Shown in pieces: positions 6,111 to 12,797 of a stretch of DNA of 13,015 bases. Each line of letters begins with the position of its first letter. Positions within the stretch are counted from its first letter, which is position 1. This DNA is from GCA-2737125 sp044336815 (GTDB lineage Bacteria > Actinomycetota > Actinomycetes > S36-B12). The stretch covers positions 1 through 13,015 of the forward strand of contig JBIIOU010000047.1 in NCBI GenBank assembly GCA_044336815.1, read 5' to 3'. Both the position numbers and the translations under genes were made by a program. The notes beneath the pieces were generated by a model, which saw only the letters and a program-made list of their open reading frames with translations, ran no database searches and was not told where the DNA came from.

Positions 6111-7855
6111 TCGAGAGTTTGCGGATACGCGGGCTGGGCGTCATAGATGATGCGGTCATCACATTCGGCCCTGGATTAACCGCGATCACCGGCGAGACCG
6201 GTGCCGGGAAAACAATGGTCCTTACCGGCTTGAGTTTGCTTGCCGGTGGTAAAGCCGATGCTCAGGTGGTACGTCACGGTAGTGATCGCGCTGAAGTTGA
6301 CGGTGAGTGGTCACTTGTTGAAAAAGACTCGTTAACTGTGCTCAATCGCCTGAGCGAAGCTGGTGCTGAAATAGATATTGAGCAGGGGAGAGCGCAAGTG
6401 CTGCTGGCTCGCGCGGTTTCCGGTGAAGGCCGTAGCCGGGCTTTCGCCGGTGGGCGCACTGTCCCGGTGACCCTCTTGCAAGAAGTCGCGGGCGATCTAG
6501 TGGCGGTGCACGGGCAGTCTGAGCAATTGCGCTTAAGGCAATCAGGTAAGCAGCGTGAGCTCTTGGATCGATACGCGGGTGCTGCAGCCGCGAAATTACT
6601 GGCCGACTATCAAAGTGCCTTCACCAATTGGCGCCAGGTGCGAGCCGAAGTACAGGAGTTGACCGGGCAGCGGGAAAATCGGGCGCGCGAGGCGGCGATG
6701 TTGGCAATTGGTATCGCCGAAATCGAGGCGGTGGCCCCACTCCCGGGAGAGGACTTTGACCTAGATCGTCAATCCGCGTTATTGGTGCATTCGGGCACCT
6801 TGCTCGAAGATGTTGCCACCGCCCACTTAGCGCTTGTTGGCACCGACGAGGCAATTGTCACCGGATCGGGCTCGGGCAACGCAAATGTGCTGTCCGTCTT
6901 GGCCGCTGCTACCAAAGCCCTGGATAGAGCGGTTGAGGTTGACCCGCAGTTGACTCCTGTCCGAGATAGATTTCGCGAAATCAGCAGCATCGCCGCTGAT
7001 ACTGCCGTCACCTTGTCCTCGTATGCGAGTGAGATTGATGCTGATCCGGCGCGCCAAGCTTGGGTTGAGGAGCGACGAAATGCGTTGGCTGGCCTCCGGC
7101 GCAGATATGGCGCGACTGTGGACCAAGTTCTCGAGTGGCTGGAGCAGGCTCAAGGAACCGTGGCTGAAGTCTTCGGTGACGAAGATCGACTCGCGGTGCT
7201 GGCCGAGCAAGAGTTGGCGGCTCAGTCGACGGTTACCAAGTTGGCGGCAAGTTTGTCAGCGGCTCGCATCAAGGCTGGAAAACGATTTTCCATTGCCGTC
7301 ACCGGCGAGTTACAAGCTCTAGCAATGCCTGACTCGGTATTGGATGTCAGTATTGAAACGGTGGTAGAGCTATCTAAATTTGGCACCCACGGCGCCGATG
7401 AGATCGAGTTCTTACTCCAACCCCATGTGGGGTCAAGCCCGCTGCCGATCGGTAAGGGGGCTTCTGGTGGTGAACTCTCTAGGGTGATGCTCGCCATCGA
7501 AGTGGTGCTGGCCGGAGTTGACCCGGTGCCTACCTTCGTCTTCGACGAAGTGGATGCCGGGATCGGGGGGCGTGCCGCGGTCGAGGTCGGCCGCCGATTA
7601 GCCCGGCTGGCCCGGACCGCCCAAGTAATCGTGGTCACCCATCTACCCCAGGTGGCGGCATTCGCGGACCAGCACGTGGTTATTGCAAAAAGCGCCGATG
7701 GGCTAGTAACAGCATCGAGTGTGACCGCGGTTACGGGCGCGGCGCGCATTACCGAGTTGGTACGCATGTTGTCAGGCTTAACCAACTCGCAAGCTGGCGC
7801 CGCCCACGCCGAAGAACTCCTAGATTTGGCTTCCCAAGAGCGGCTGGCCAAGTAA
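6107..7855 (+). CDS. recN: DNA repair protein RecN
   Basis: A 582-residue SMC-like ATPase that acts on double-strand breaks. Walker A GETGAGKT is at residues 29-36, the ABC signature SGGELSR at 453-459, Walker B TFVFDEVDAGIGG with D480, and VTHLPQVAAFAD is the H-loop region. The middle ~150-370 is the expected antiparallel coiled coil, shorter than in SMC proteins. The length is typical for RecN. The start is GTG 6107, with its TGA overlap to nadK. In many relatives other genes sit between recN and pyrG; here pyrG follows after 53 bases. Confidence 0.96.
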   Translation: MIESLRIRGLGVIDDAVITFGPGLTAITGETGAGKTMVLTGLSLLAGGKADAQVVRHGSDRAEVDGEWSLVEKDSLTVLNRLSEAGAEIDIEQGRAQVLLARAVSGEGRSRAFAGGRTVPVTLLQEVAGDLVAVHGQSEQLRLRQSGKQRELLDRYAGAAAAKLLADYQSAFTNWRQVRAEVQELTGQRENRAREAAMLAIGIAEIEAVAPLPGEDFDLDRQSALLVHSGTLLEDVATAHLALVGTDEAIVTGSGSGNANVLSVLAAATKALDRAVEVDPQLTPVRDRFREISSIAADTAVTLSSYASEIDADPARQAWVEERRNALAGLRRRYGATVDQVLEWLEQAQGTVAEVFGDEDRLAVLAEQELAAQSTVTKLAASLSAARIKAGKRFSIAVTGELQALAMPDSVLDVSIETVVELSKFGTHGADEIEFLLQPHVGSSPLPIGKGASGGELSRVMLAIEVVLAGVDPVPTFVFDEVDAGIGGRAAVEVGRRLARLARTAQVIVVTHLPQVAAFADQHVVIAKSADGLVTASSVTAVTGAARITELVRMLSGLTNSQAGAAHAEELLDLASQERLAK

Positions 7856-7871
7856 ACACCTGCGCGTCAGG

Positions 7872-7900
7872 TTCGCCTCAGGTCAATTCACTGATAGTCT
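7872..7900 (+). promoter_or_regulatory. Probable pyrG promoter
   Basis: TAGTCT at 7895-7900 fits the actinobacterial -10 form TAnnnT and is preceded by TG two bases before it. Seventeen bases upstream is TTCGCC (7872-7877), a weak -35. The -10 ends eight bases before GTG 7909, which would place the transcript start on or next to the start codon, i.e. a leaderless message. No Shine-Dalgarno precedes the GTG, which agrees. This is inferred from sequence only. Confidence 0.5.
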
Positions 7901-7922
7901 GATGTCCCGTGAGTTCAGTGAA
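7887..7922. repeat. 8-bp perfect inverted repeat across pyrG -10 and start
   Basis: TTCACTGA (7887-7894) and TCAGTGAA (7915-7922) are perfect reverse complements separated by 20 bases that contain the -10 element and the GTG start. The wide loop argues against a simple hairpin and fits a two-site operator better. TCAGGT also occurs twice in direct orientation just upstream (7867-7872 and 7878-7883), 11 bases apart. Confidence 0.55.
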
Positions 7923-9567
7923 GCAAACCAAGCATGTCTTCGTTACCGGAGGCGTTGCTTCCTCACTCGGTAAGGGGCTCACCGCCTCGAGTTTAGGTAG
8001 TTTGCTGGCGGCTCGCGGCTTGCGAGTGACAATGCAGAAGTTGGATCCGTATCTCAACGTTGATCCCGGCACTATGAACCCCTTTCAACATGGCGAGGTC
8101 TTCGTCACCGATGACGGCGCCGAAACGGACCTAGATATTGGTCACTACGAGCGCTTCCTGGATACCGAACTACATGGGTCGGCGAATGTCACCACCGGGC
8201 AGGTTTACTCCACGGTAATCGCCAAAGAGCGTCGTGGGGAGTACTTAGGCGACACCGTCCAAGTTATCCCGCACATCACAAACGAAATTAAGTCGCGAAT
8301 TCGTCGGATGGCCGGTCCCGATGTCGATGTCGTCATTACCGAAGTGGGCGGCACGGTCGGTGACATCGAGTCACTTCCGTTCCTGGAAGCGGTAAGGCAG
8401 GTGCGCCATGAAGTTGGCCGCGACAATGTGTTCTTCCTGCATGTTTCCCTACTTCCTTATATCGGGCCATCTGGTGAACTGAAGACAAAACCAACTCAGC
8501 ATTCGGTAGCCTCCCTCCGCAATATCGGTATTCAGCCCGATGCCATTGTGTTGCGAGCCGATCGCCCAGTTCCAATAGCCATCAAGCGCAAGATCTCCTT
8601 GATGTGTGACGTTGACGAAGAAGCAGTGGTCGCGGCGGTTGACGCAGTAAGTATTTATGACATCCCCAAGGTGCTGCACACCGAAGGCCTCGATGCATAT
8701 GTGATCCGCCGGCTTGACTTACCATTCCGCGACGTGGATTGGACCAGATGGGATGACCTACTGCGCAGAGTGCATCATCCAGCCAAGCAGGTAACCATTG
8801 GCTTAGTGGGCAAGTACGTAGATCTACCCGATGCGTACCTATCGGTTACCGAAGCCATGCGCGCCGGTGGCTTCCATAATGATTGCAAGGTTGAGATCCG
8901 CTGGGTAACTAGTGATGACTGCGCAAGCACTGCTGGTGCCCGCGAGCAACTTGAGGGCCTGGACGGGATTTTAGTGCCGGGGGGCTTTGGGGTGCGCGGC
9001 ATTGAAGGTAAACTTGGGGCGCTTCGATACGCACGTGAAAATGGAATCCCAACACTCGGAATCTGCCTCGGCTTGCAATGCATGGTGATCGAGTATGCGC
9101 GCAACGTTGCCGGCCTTGCTGACGCTAACTCACTTGAGTTTGACGAAACCACAGCGCACCCGGTGGTTTCGACCATGGCTGATCAGCGTGATGTGGTTTC
9201 AGGTGAGCGCGACATGGGTGGCACCATGCGCCTGGGTCTTTACCCGGCGAAATTACTCGAGGGTTCGCAAGTGGCAAAGACTTATGGGCTTCCGTATATT
9301 GACGAACGCCACCGGCATCGGTTCGAAGTTTCGAACACTTATCGTCCAGCCCTTGAAGAGTCCGGTTTGGTTTTTTCAGGCACTTCGCCAGATGGTCGCC
9401 TTGTTGAATTTGTTGAACTTCCGGAACAGGTACACCCTTATTACATCGGCACTCAGGCACACCCCGAATTTCGGTCACGGCCAACCAGGGCGCACCCACT
9501 GTTTATCGGTCTCGTAAGTGCAGCACTTGCGCGAGCGGAAAGACGCGCTACGCAATTCGCCAGATGA
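7909..9567 (+). CDS. pyrG: CTP synthase
   Basis: A 552-residue enzyme that aminates UTP to CTP with glutamine and ATP. The N-terminal synthetase domain opens with HVFVTGGVASSLGKG (K22 in the P-loop-like motif), followed by QKLDPYLNVDPGTMNPFQHGE and DLDIGHYERF. The C-terminal class I glutamine amidotransferase domain has PGGFGVRG, nucleophile C386 in GICLGLQ, and H518 and E520 in the AHPEF motif. Length and motif order are standard. The start is GTG 7909, with a likely dedicated leaderless promoter, so it can be transcribed apart from recN. The ATGA overlap couples it to the Nudix gene. Confidence 0.97.
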   Translation: MSSVKQTKHVFVTGGVASSLGKGLTASSLGSLLAARGLRVTMQKLDPYLNVDPGTMNPFQHGEVFVTDDGAETDLDIGHYERFLDTELHGSANVTTGQVYSTVIAKERRGEYLGDTVQVIPHITNEIKSRIRRMAGPDVDVVITEVGGTVGDIESLPFLEAVRQVRHEVGRDNVFFLHVSLLPYIGPSGELKTKPTQHSVASLRNIGIQPDAIVLRADRPVPIAIKRKISLMCDVDEEAVVAAVDAVSIYDIPKVLHTEGLDAYVIRRLDLPFRDVDWTRWDDLLRRVHHPAKQVTIGLVGKYVDLPDAYLSVTEAMRAGGFHNDCKVEIRWVTSDDCASTAGAREQLEGLDGILVPGGFGVRGIEGKLGALRYARENGIPTLGICLGLQCMVIEYARNVAGLADANSLEFDETTAHPVVSTMADQRDVVSGERDMGGTMRLGLYPAKLLEGSQVAKTYGLPYIDERHRHRFEVSNTYRPALEESGLVFSGTSPDGRLVEFVELPEQVHPYYIGTQAHPEFRSRPTRAHPLFIGLVSAALARAERRATQFAR

Positions 9568-10241
9568 TTGAGTCTGGCGACGAAGAATGGGTAGGCGATG
9601 TCGCCGATGCTCTTGAGCCCCGCCAGATAGTTGAATCCACGAACCAATTCACCGGCCGGATCTGGTCGGTTCGTACCGACACCGTTGATTTTAGTGGGCA
9701 ACTTATTGAGCGCGACATCTTGCTGCACCTTGGTGCGGTCGCGATTATTGCCCTCGATGATCAAGACCGGGTGCTACTAATACGCCAGTATCGGCATCCG
9801 GTCGCCATGGCGTTATTCGAACCACCGGCCGGGCTACTTGATATCCCAGGTGAGCAACCGCAGGTAACCGCTGCCCGTGAACTTGCTGAAGAGTCTGGCT
9901 TTCAAGCCGAAACTTGGCAGGTGCTAGTGGATTTCTTGAACAGCCCCGGTGGCTCAAGTGAGGGTATCCGTGTGTATTTAGCGCGCGGGCTGACGCCACT
10001 GGTGGGCGGCCGGCCAGCCACAGGCGAAGCCGAGGAGGCATTTTTACCAAGGGTGTGGGTGCCGCTGGCGACGGCCAAAGACCTCGTCCTGAGCGGTGCT
10101 ATTGGTAGCCCATCGGCGGTCTGCGGGATTTTGGCAGCGTGGGCCGCGCGAGATGCCGGCTGGGCGAGTTTGAGGCCAGCTGATGCGCCGTGGCCGGTTC
10201 GAGCCACCCTCCTCGAGCAGGGGCGCGTGCACCTGGCCTAG
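9564..10241 (+). CDS. Nudix hydrolase, ADP-ribose pyrophosphatase type
   Basis: A 225-residue protein. The Nudix box spans residues 90-113 (GLLDIPGEQPQ, then REL, EE and SGF); its REL-x-EE core binds the divalent metals. The preceding RQYRHPV and FEPPAG segments and the longer spacing inside the box are typical of ADP-ribose pyrophosphatases such as mycobacterial Rv1700, which hydrolyse ADP-ribose to AMP and ribose 5-phosphate. The C-terminal ~45 residues are an Ala/Trp-rich extension. Its ATG overlaps the pyrG stop by four bases, a pairing common in actinobacteria. The substrate is inferred from family, not proven. Confidence 0.92.
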   Translation: MIESGDEEWVGDVADALEPRQIVESTNQFTGRIWSVRTDTVDFSGQLIERDILLHLGAVAIIALDDQDRVLLIRQYRHPVAMALFEPPAGLLDIPGEQPQVTAARELAEESGFQAETWQVLVDFLNSPGGSSEGIRVYLARGLTPLVGGRPATGEAEEAFLPRVWVPLATAKDLVLSGAIGSPSAVCGILAAWAARDAGWASLRPADAPWPVRATLLEQGRVHLA

Positions 10242-10249
10242 CTGGGCCA

Positions 10250-10255
10250 TACGAT
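10250..10255 (+). promoter_or_regulatory. Possible -10 element for ald
   Basis: TACGAT lies nine bases after the Nudix stop and about 50 bases before the ald start, in the only gap (65 bases) between pyrG and xerD. It matches the TAnnAT pattern, but no convincing -35 is present at the usual distance, so this is tentative. Confidence 0.3.
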
Positions 10256-10296
10256 CTGATAAGTCCGTACTTCGATGCCGCGTTTGCGGCTGGTTT

Positions 10297-10302
10297 AGGA
10301 GG
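10297..10302 (+). promoter_or_regulatory. Shine-Dalgarno AGGAGG that sets the ald start
   Basis: A full AGGAGG lies four bases before GTG 10307. It rules out the much longer in-frame reading from 10190, which would overlap the Nudix gene and carry an unrelated N-terminal extension. Confidence 0.82.
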
Positions 10303-10306
10303 CAAT

Positions 10307-11422
10307 GTGAAGGTCGGGGTTCCACGCGAGGTCAAGACACATGAATATCGGGTTGCGATCACCCCGGCAGGAGTCCACGAATTAGTTGGGCACGGTCACG
10401 AAGTTTTCATCGAGGACAATGCGGGTTTGGGATCATCGATCATGAACGATGACTACCTGGCCGCCGGGGCGAAAATCTTGGCGACCGCCGACGAAGTTTG
10501 GGCAATTGGTGACCTAATTCTTAAAGTCAAGGAACCGATTGCAGATGAGTATCACCGCATTAGATCAGGACAAATAGTTTTCACTTATTTGCATTTAGCC
10601 GCCTCGCGTGAATGTACCGATGCGCTAATCAATTCGGGCGCTACTGCGATCGCATACGAGACCGTTGAATTGCCAGACGGCTCACTACCGCTGCTCGCGC
10701 CAATGTCTGAAGTAGCCGGCCGGTTGGCGCCTCAGGTGGGTGCGCATTCTTTGATGCGGGCAAATGGTGGGCGCGGAGTCCTCATGGGCGGCGTCTCCGG
10801 TGTATATGCAGCGAAGGTAGTTGTATTAGGAGCCGGAGTGGCCGGCATGAACGCTGCGGTAATCGCACTCGGGATGCAAGCCGAAGTCCTACTACTTGAT
10901 AAAAATATTGCTCGGCTTCGGCAGGTAGATGCCATCTATCAAGGTCATATGCAAACAATTGCCTCGAACTCATTTGAAGTTGAGCGCGCCGTGATTGATG
11001 CCGATCTTGTTATCGGGGCTGTGTTGGTGCCGGGAGCAAAGGCGCCGAAGCTGATAAGCAACGCTCTAGTATCGCGGATGAAACCTGGGTCGGTCTTAGT
11101 AGATATTGCCATCGACCAAGGGGGCTGTTTCGAGGACTCGCGGCCTACCACTCACTCCGATCCCACCTACACCGTCCACAACAGCGTGTTCTATTGCGTA
11201 GCAAATATGCCGGGTGCGGTGCCGTACACATCAACTTATGCGTTAACCAATGTCACCCTGCCGTATGCGGTAGCCCTCGCGGATAAGGGCTGGAAGCAGG
11301 CTCTACGTGATGATCACGCGCTGGCACTCGGGCTAAATGTTCACGCTGGGCAGATCATCTATGGCGCGGTCGCTGAATCCTTCGGGCTCGCGCGGTTATC
11401 GCTAGAAGAGGTCTTGGCCTGA
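10307..11422 (+). CDS. ald: L-alanine dehydrogenase
   Basis: A 371-residue enzyme, exactly the family length when started at GTG 10307. It interconverts L-alanine and pyruvate plus ammonia with NAD. The N-terminal MKVGVPREVKTHEYRVAITP carries R15; K75 (ILKVKEP) and H96 (FTYLHLAAS) bind substrate; GAGVAG (175-180) is the Rossmann loop; D198 in LLLDKN binds the NAD ribose; and D270 in DIAIDQGG completes the site. All match the positions known for mycobacterial Ald. The usual NADP-type binding is not indicated. It follows the Nudix gene after 65 bases and its TGA overlaps the probable xerD start, suggesting co-transcription. A distinct promoter in the 65-base gap is possible. Confidence 0.95.
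   Translation: MKVGVPREVKTHEYRVAITPAGVHELVGHGHEVFIEDNAGLGSSIMNDDYLAAGAKILATADEVWAIGDLILKVKEPIADEYHRIRSGQIVFTYLHLAASRECTDALINSGATAIAYETVELPDGSLPLLAPMSEVAGRLAPQVGAHSLMRANGGRGVLMGGVSGVYAAKVVVLGAGVAGMNAAVIALGMQAEVLLLDKNIARLRQVDAIYQGHMQTIASNSFEVERAVIDADLVIGAVLVPGAKAPKLISNALVSRMKPGSVLVDIAIDQGGCFEDSRPTTHSDPTYTVHNSVFYCVANMPGAVPYTSTYALTNVTLPYAVALADKGWKQALRDDHALALGLNVHAGQIIYGAVAESFGLARLSLEEVLA
11408..11412 (+). promoter_or_regulatory. Shine-Dalgarno GAGGT before the probable CTG start of xerD
   Basis: GAGGT inside the last codons of ald is complementary to the 16S 3' end and lies six bases before CTG 11419. It supports initiation at the CTG overlapping the ald stop codon. Confidence 0.6.
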
Positions 11423-12342
11423 GTTCCGGGCTTGCCACGGCGATAGCCGGATATCTCGATCACATCACAATCGAGCGCGGGCTGTCGGGCAATACCGTTT
11501 CGGCCTATCGGCGTGATCTGACCCGGTATGCGAACTGGTGCCAGGTGCGCGGTTTGGTCGAAATCCGTTCAATAACCACTAATGATGTTGCAGATTTCGC
11601 GGCTTCACTTCGATCGGCCTCGGCTTTTGGCGGGGCCTTATCGGCAGCGAGCGCGGCGCGGACGGTAGTTTCGGTCCGTGGTTTTCACCGATTCGCGCTA
11701 CTTGAGTCTTTGACACTTGTTGACCCAAGTTGTGATGTGCAGCCGCCTAGTACTTCGCGCAGGTTGCCCAAGGCACTTGATTATGTTGACGTGGAGAGGT
11801 TGATCTCCTGCGCTGGGGATTTAGATTCACCAATCGGTTTGCGTGATCGCGCGCTTTTGGAGTTGTTGTACGGCACCGGCGCCCGCATATCTGAGGCTAT
11901 AACGCTCGATGTAGACGATATTGATTTAGTAAATCGGACTGTCACTGTCGTCGGTAAGGGTGATAAGCAGCGCAAATTGCCACTTGGTGATTATGCAGCA
12001 AGGGCCATTGACGCGTATTTGATAAGGGCGCGTTCAGTGTTCGCGGCTAAAGGCCGCGGGACTTCACGGGTGTTCTTGAACACACGAGGCGCCCCACTCA
12101 GTAGGCAAAGTGCCTGGTCGGTGTTGAAATCTAGTGCCGAGCGCGCCGAACTCGATGCGAAAGTGAGCCCGCATACCCTTCGACACAGTTTTGCCACGCA
12201 CCTGCTTGAAGGCGGCGCTGATGTGCGCGTGGTGCAAGAACTACTCGGACATTCTTCGGTTACCACCACCCAGATTTACACCTTGGTGACCGCCGATACG
12301 CTCAAACAGGTCTATCTCACCAGTCACCCGAGGGCCTTATGA
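11419..12342 (+). CDS. xerD: Tyrosine recombinase XerD, probable CTG start
   Basis: A 307-residue site-specific recombinase that, with XerC, resolves chromosome dimers at dif. The N-terminal SAM-like core-binding domain covers about residues 1-95 (ITIERGLSGNTVSAYRRDL). The catalytic domain carries R156 (GTGARISE), K180 (VVGKGDK), H252 and R255 (HTLRHSF), H278 (LLGHSS) and the nucleophile Y287. The first ATG/GTG/TTG in frame is GTG 11545, which would delete 42 residues of the conserved N-terminal domain. Between the upstream in-frame stop (11374-11376) and 11545 no standard start exists. CTG 11419 gives a normal length, has GAGGT six bases upstream and overlaps the ald stop as CTGA, like the ATGA/GTGA overlaps elsewhere in the cluster. 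The 3' end overlaps the next gene by ATGA. Confidence 0.9.
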   Translation: MSSGLATAIAGYLDHITIERGLSGNTVSAYRRDLTRYANWCQVRGLVEIRSITTNDVADFAASLRSASAFGGALSAASAARTVVSVRGFHRFALLESLTLVDPSCDVQPPSTSRRLPKALDYVDVERLISCAGDLDSPIGLRDRALLELLYGTGARISEAITLDVDDIDLVNRTVTVVGKGDKQRKLPLGDYAARAIDAYLIRARSVFAAKGRGTSRVFLNTRGAPLSRQSAWSVLKSSAERAELDAKVSPHTLRHSFATHLLEGGADVRVVQELLGHSSVTTTQIYTLVTADTLKQVYLTSHPRAL

Positions 12343-12620
12343 CCACTCTTCAAGCCCGCGCTATTCGACCGGTACTAGTTTTCGGGCTGGGGCTCGGCCT
12401 CGTTCTTGGTCTTTGCGGTCCTTTGGCGGCGATACCGAGCTCCACCGAGGTTGGAGTCAGCGAAGTTATTGGGATAAGTGCGCAAGGACGGGCCATTACC
12501 GCGACTCGATACGGGTCGGAGGCTGCAACCACGAGAGTGGTGGTGGTTGGCCAAATGCATGGGAATGAACGTGCGGGAAGACGGGTAACTTATGAGTTCG
12601 GCGACGACGATTGGGACTAA
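12339..12620 (+). CDS. Truncated secreted M14 zinc carboxypeptidase-like gene
   Basis: A 93-residue product. Residues ~9-35 are a hydrophobic signal peptide (VLVFGLGLGLVLGLCGPLAA); the cysteine is not in a good lipobox. Then IGISAQGRAITATRYG and VVVVGQMHGNERAGRRV match the start of M14 family metallocarboxypeptidases; H74 and E77 of HGNE are the first two zinc ligands. After RRV the similarity stops and the frame ends with an unrelated acidic tail (TYEFGDDDWD). The third zinc histidine and the catalytic Glu, which lie over 100 residues further on in the family, are missing, so the product cannot be an active peptidase. The ATG overlaps the xerD stop, so the gene was probably once intact in this operon. 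The break is near 12590. Confidence 0.72.
   Translation: MTTLQARAIRPVLVFGLGLGLVLGLCGPLAAIPSSTEVGVSEVIGISAQGRAITATRYGSEAATTRVVVVGQMHGNERAGRRVTYEFGDDDWD
12590..12598. repeat. Direct repeat copy 1, TTATGAGTT
   Basis: TTATGAGTT lies exactly where similarity of the M14 gene to its family ends. An identical copy is at 12771-12779, inside the anticodon loop of a tRNA-like segment, in the same orientation. Confidence 0.5.
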
Positions 12621-12624
12621 CGTG

Positions 12625-12721
12625 ACTTACCTAAGTTTACGAAGAAACATCCAAATAACTTGGATAGTGACGTAGTCCTAAACCCATGTTTCTGGGGTAG
12701 TGCAGTGCACAAAAAGTGCAC
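12625..12721. repeat. Cluster of inverted repeats in the junction region
   Basis: Four perfect inverted repeats fall in about 100 bases: ACTTA-CC-TAAGT (12625-12636); AGAAACAT (12643-12650) with ATGTTTCT (12686-12693); ATCCAA-ATAAC-TTGGAT (12649-12665), nested within the previous pair; and GTGCAC-AAAAA-GTGCAC (12705-12721). The stretch is AT-richer than the rest of the window and has no gene of its own. None is followed by a T-run on the plus strand, so none is a clear intrinsic terminator. This may be a structured RNA, a recombination site or the end of a mobile element. Confidence 0.5.
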
Positions 12722-12735
12722 GGAACCTTGCTTCG

Positions 12736-12782
12736 TGGGGCGGGTCGGGCTCGAACCGACGACGACCAAATTATGAGTTGGC
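12736..12782 (-). pseudogene. tRNA 3'-half-like segment (CAT anticodon loop), 5' half absent
   Basis: On the minus strand this reads as positions ~27-73 of a tRNA: an anticodon loop CTCATAA (12771-12777) with CAT, a T-arm GTCGG-TTCGAGC-CCGAC with perfect pairing and the TTCRANY loop, an acceptor strand CCGCCCC and discriminator A. The anticodon stem 5' strand GCCAA would pair with TTGGC, but only TT is left before the variable region, as if three bases were lost. No GGGGCGG acceptor strand or D-arm is present upstream, where the coding end of the next gene lies. The segment therefore looks like a remnant of a Met- or Ile2-type tRNA gene, the part that integrating elements usually carry as an attachment site. 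No CCA is encoded (CGA follows). Confidence 0.5.
12771..12779. repeat. Direct repeat copy 2, TTATGAGTT
   Basis: The second copy of the nonamer lies in the tRNA-like anticodon loop, 181 bases from the copy at the M14 break. Confidence 0.5.
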
Positions 12783-12797
12783 GGCAGCCACCGGCAA

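Noticed and set aside
7222..7851. Long minus-strand open frame within recN
   Set aside because: It is antisense to the conserved ATPase motifs of RecN and Ser/Thr/Ala-rich, typical of a shadow frame.
10234..10249. TGGCC-GGCCA hairpin at the Nudix stop codon
   Set aside because: Five base pairs with a six-base loop and no T-run; likely chance in GC-rich sequence.
10190..10306. N-terminal extension of alanine dehydrogenase
   Set aside because: It overlaps the Nudix coding sequence and is absent from the family; AGGAGG before GTG 10307 and the family length of 371 residues fix the start.
12580..12600. dif-like site for XerC/XerD at TTATGAGTT
   Set aside because: TTATG resembles the start of a XerD arm, but there is no matching XerC arm six bases upstream and the rest of the arm differs.
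12705..12760. Possible tmRNA 3' end on the minus strand
   Set aside because: The T-arm fits, but the acceptor strand CCGCCCC lacks the usual tmRNA pairing pattern, a CAT anticodon-type loop is present, and the upstream sequence is protein-coding.
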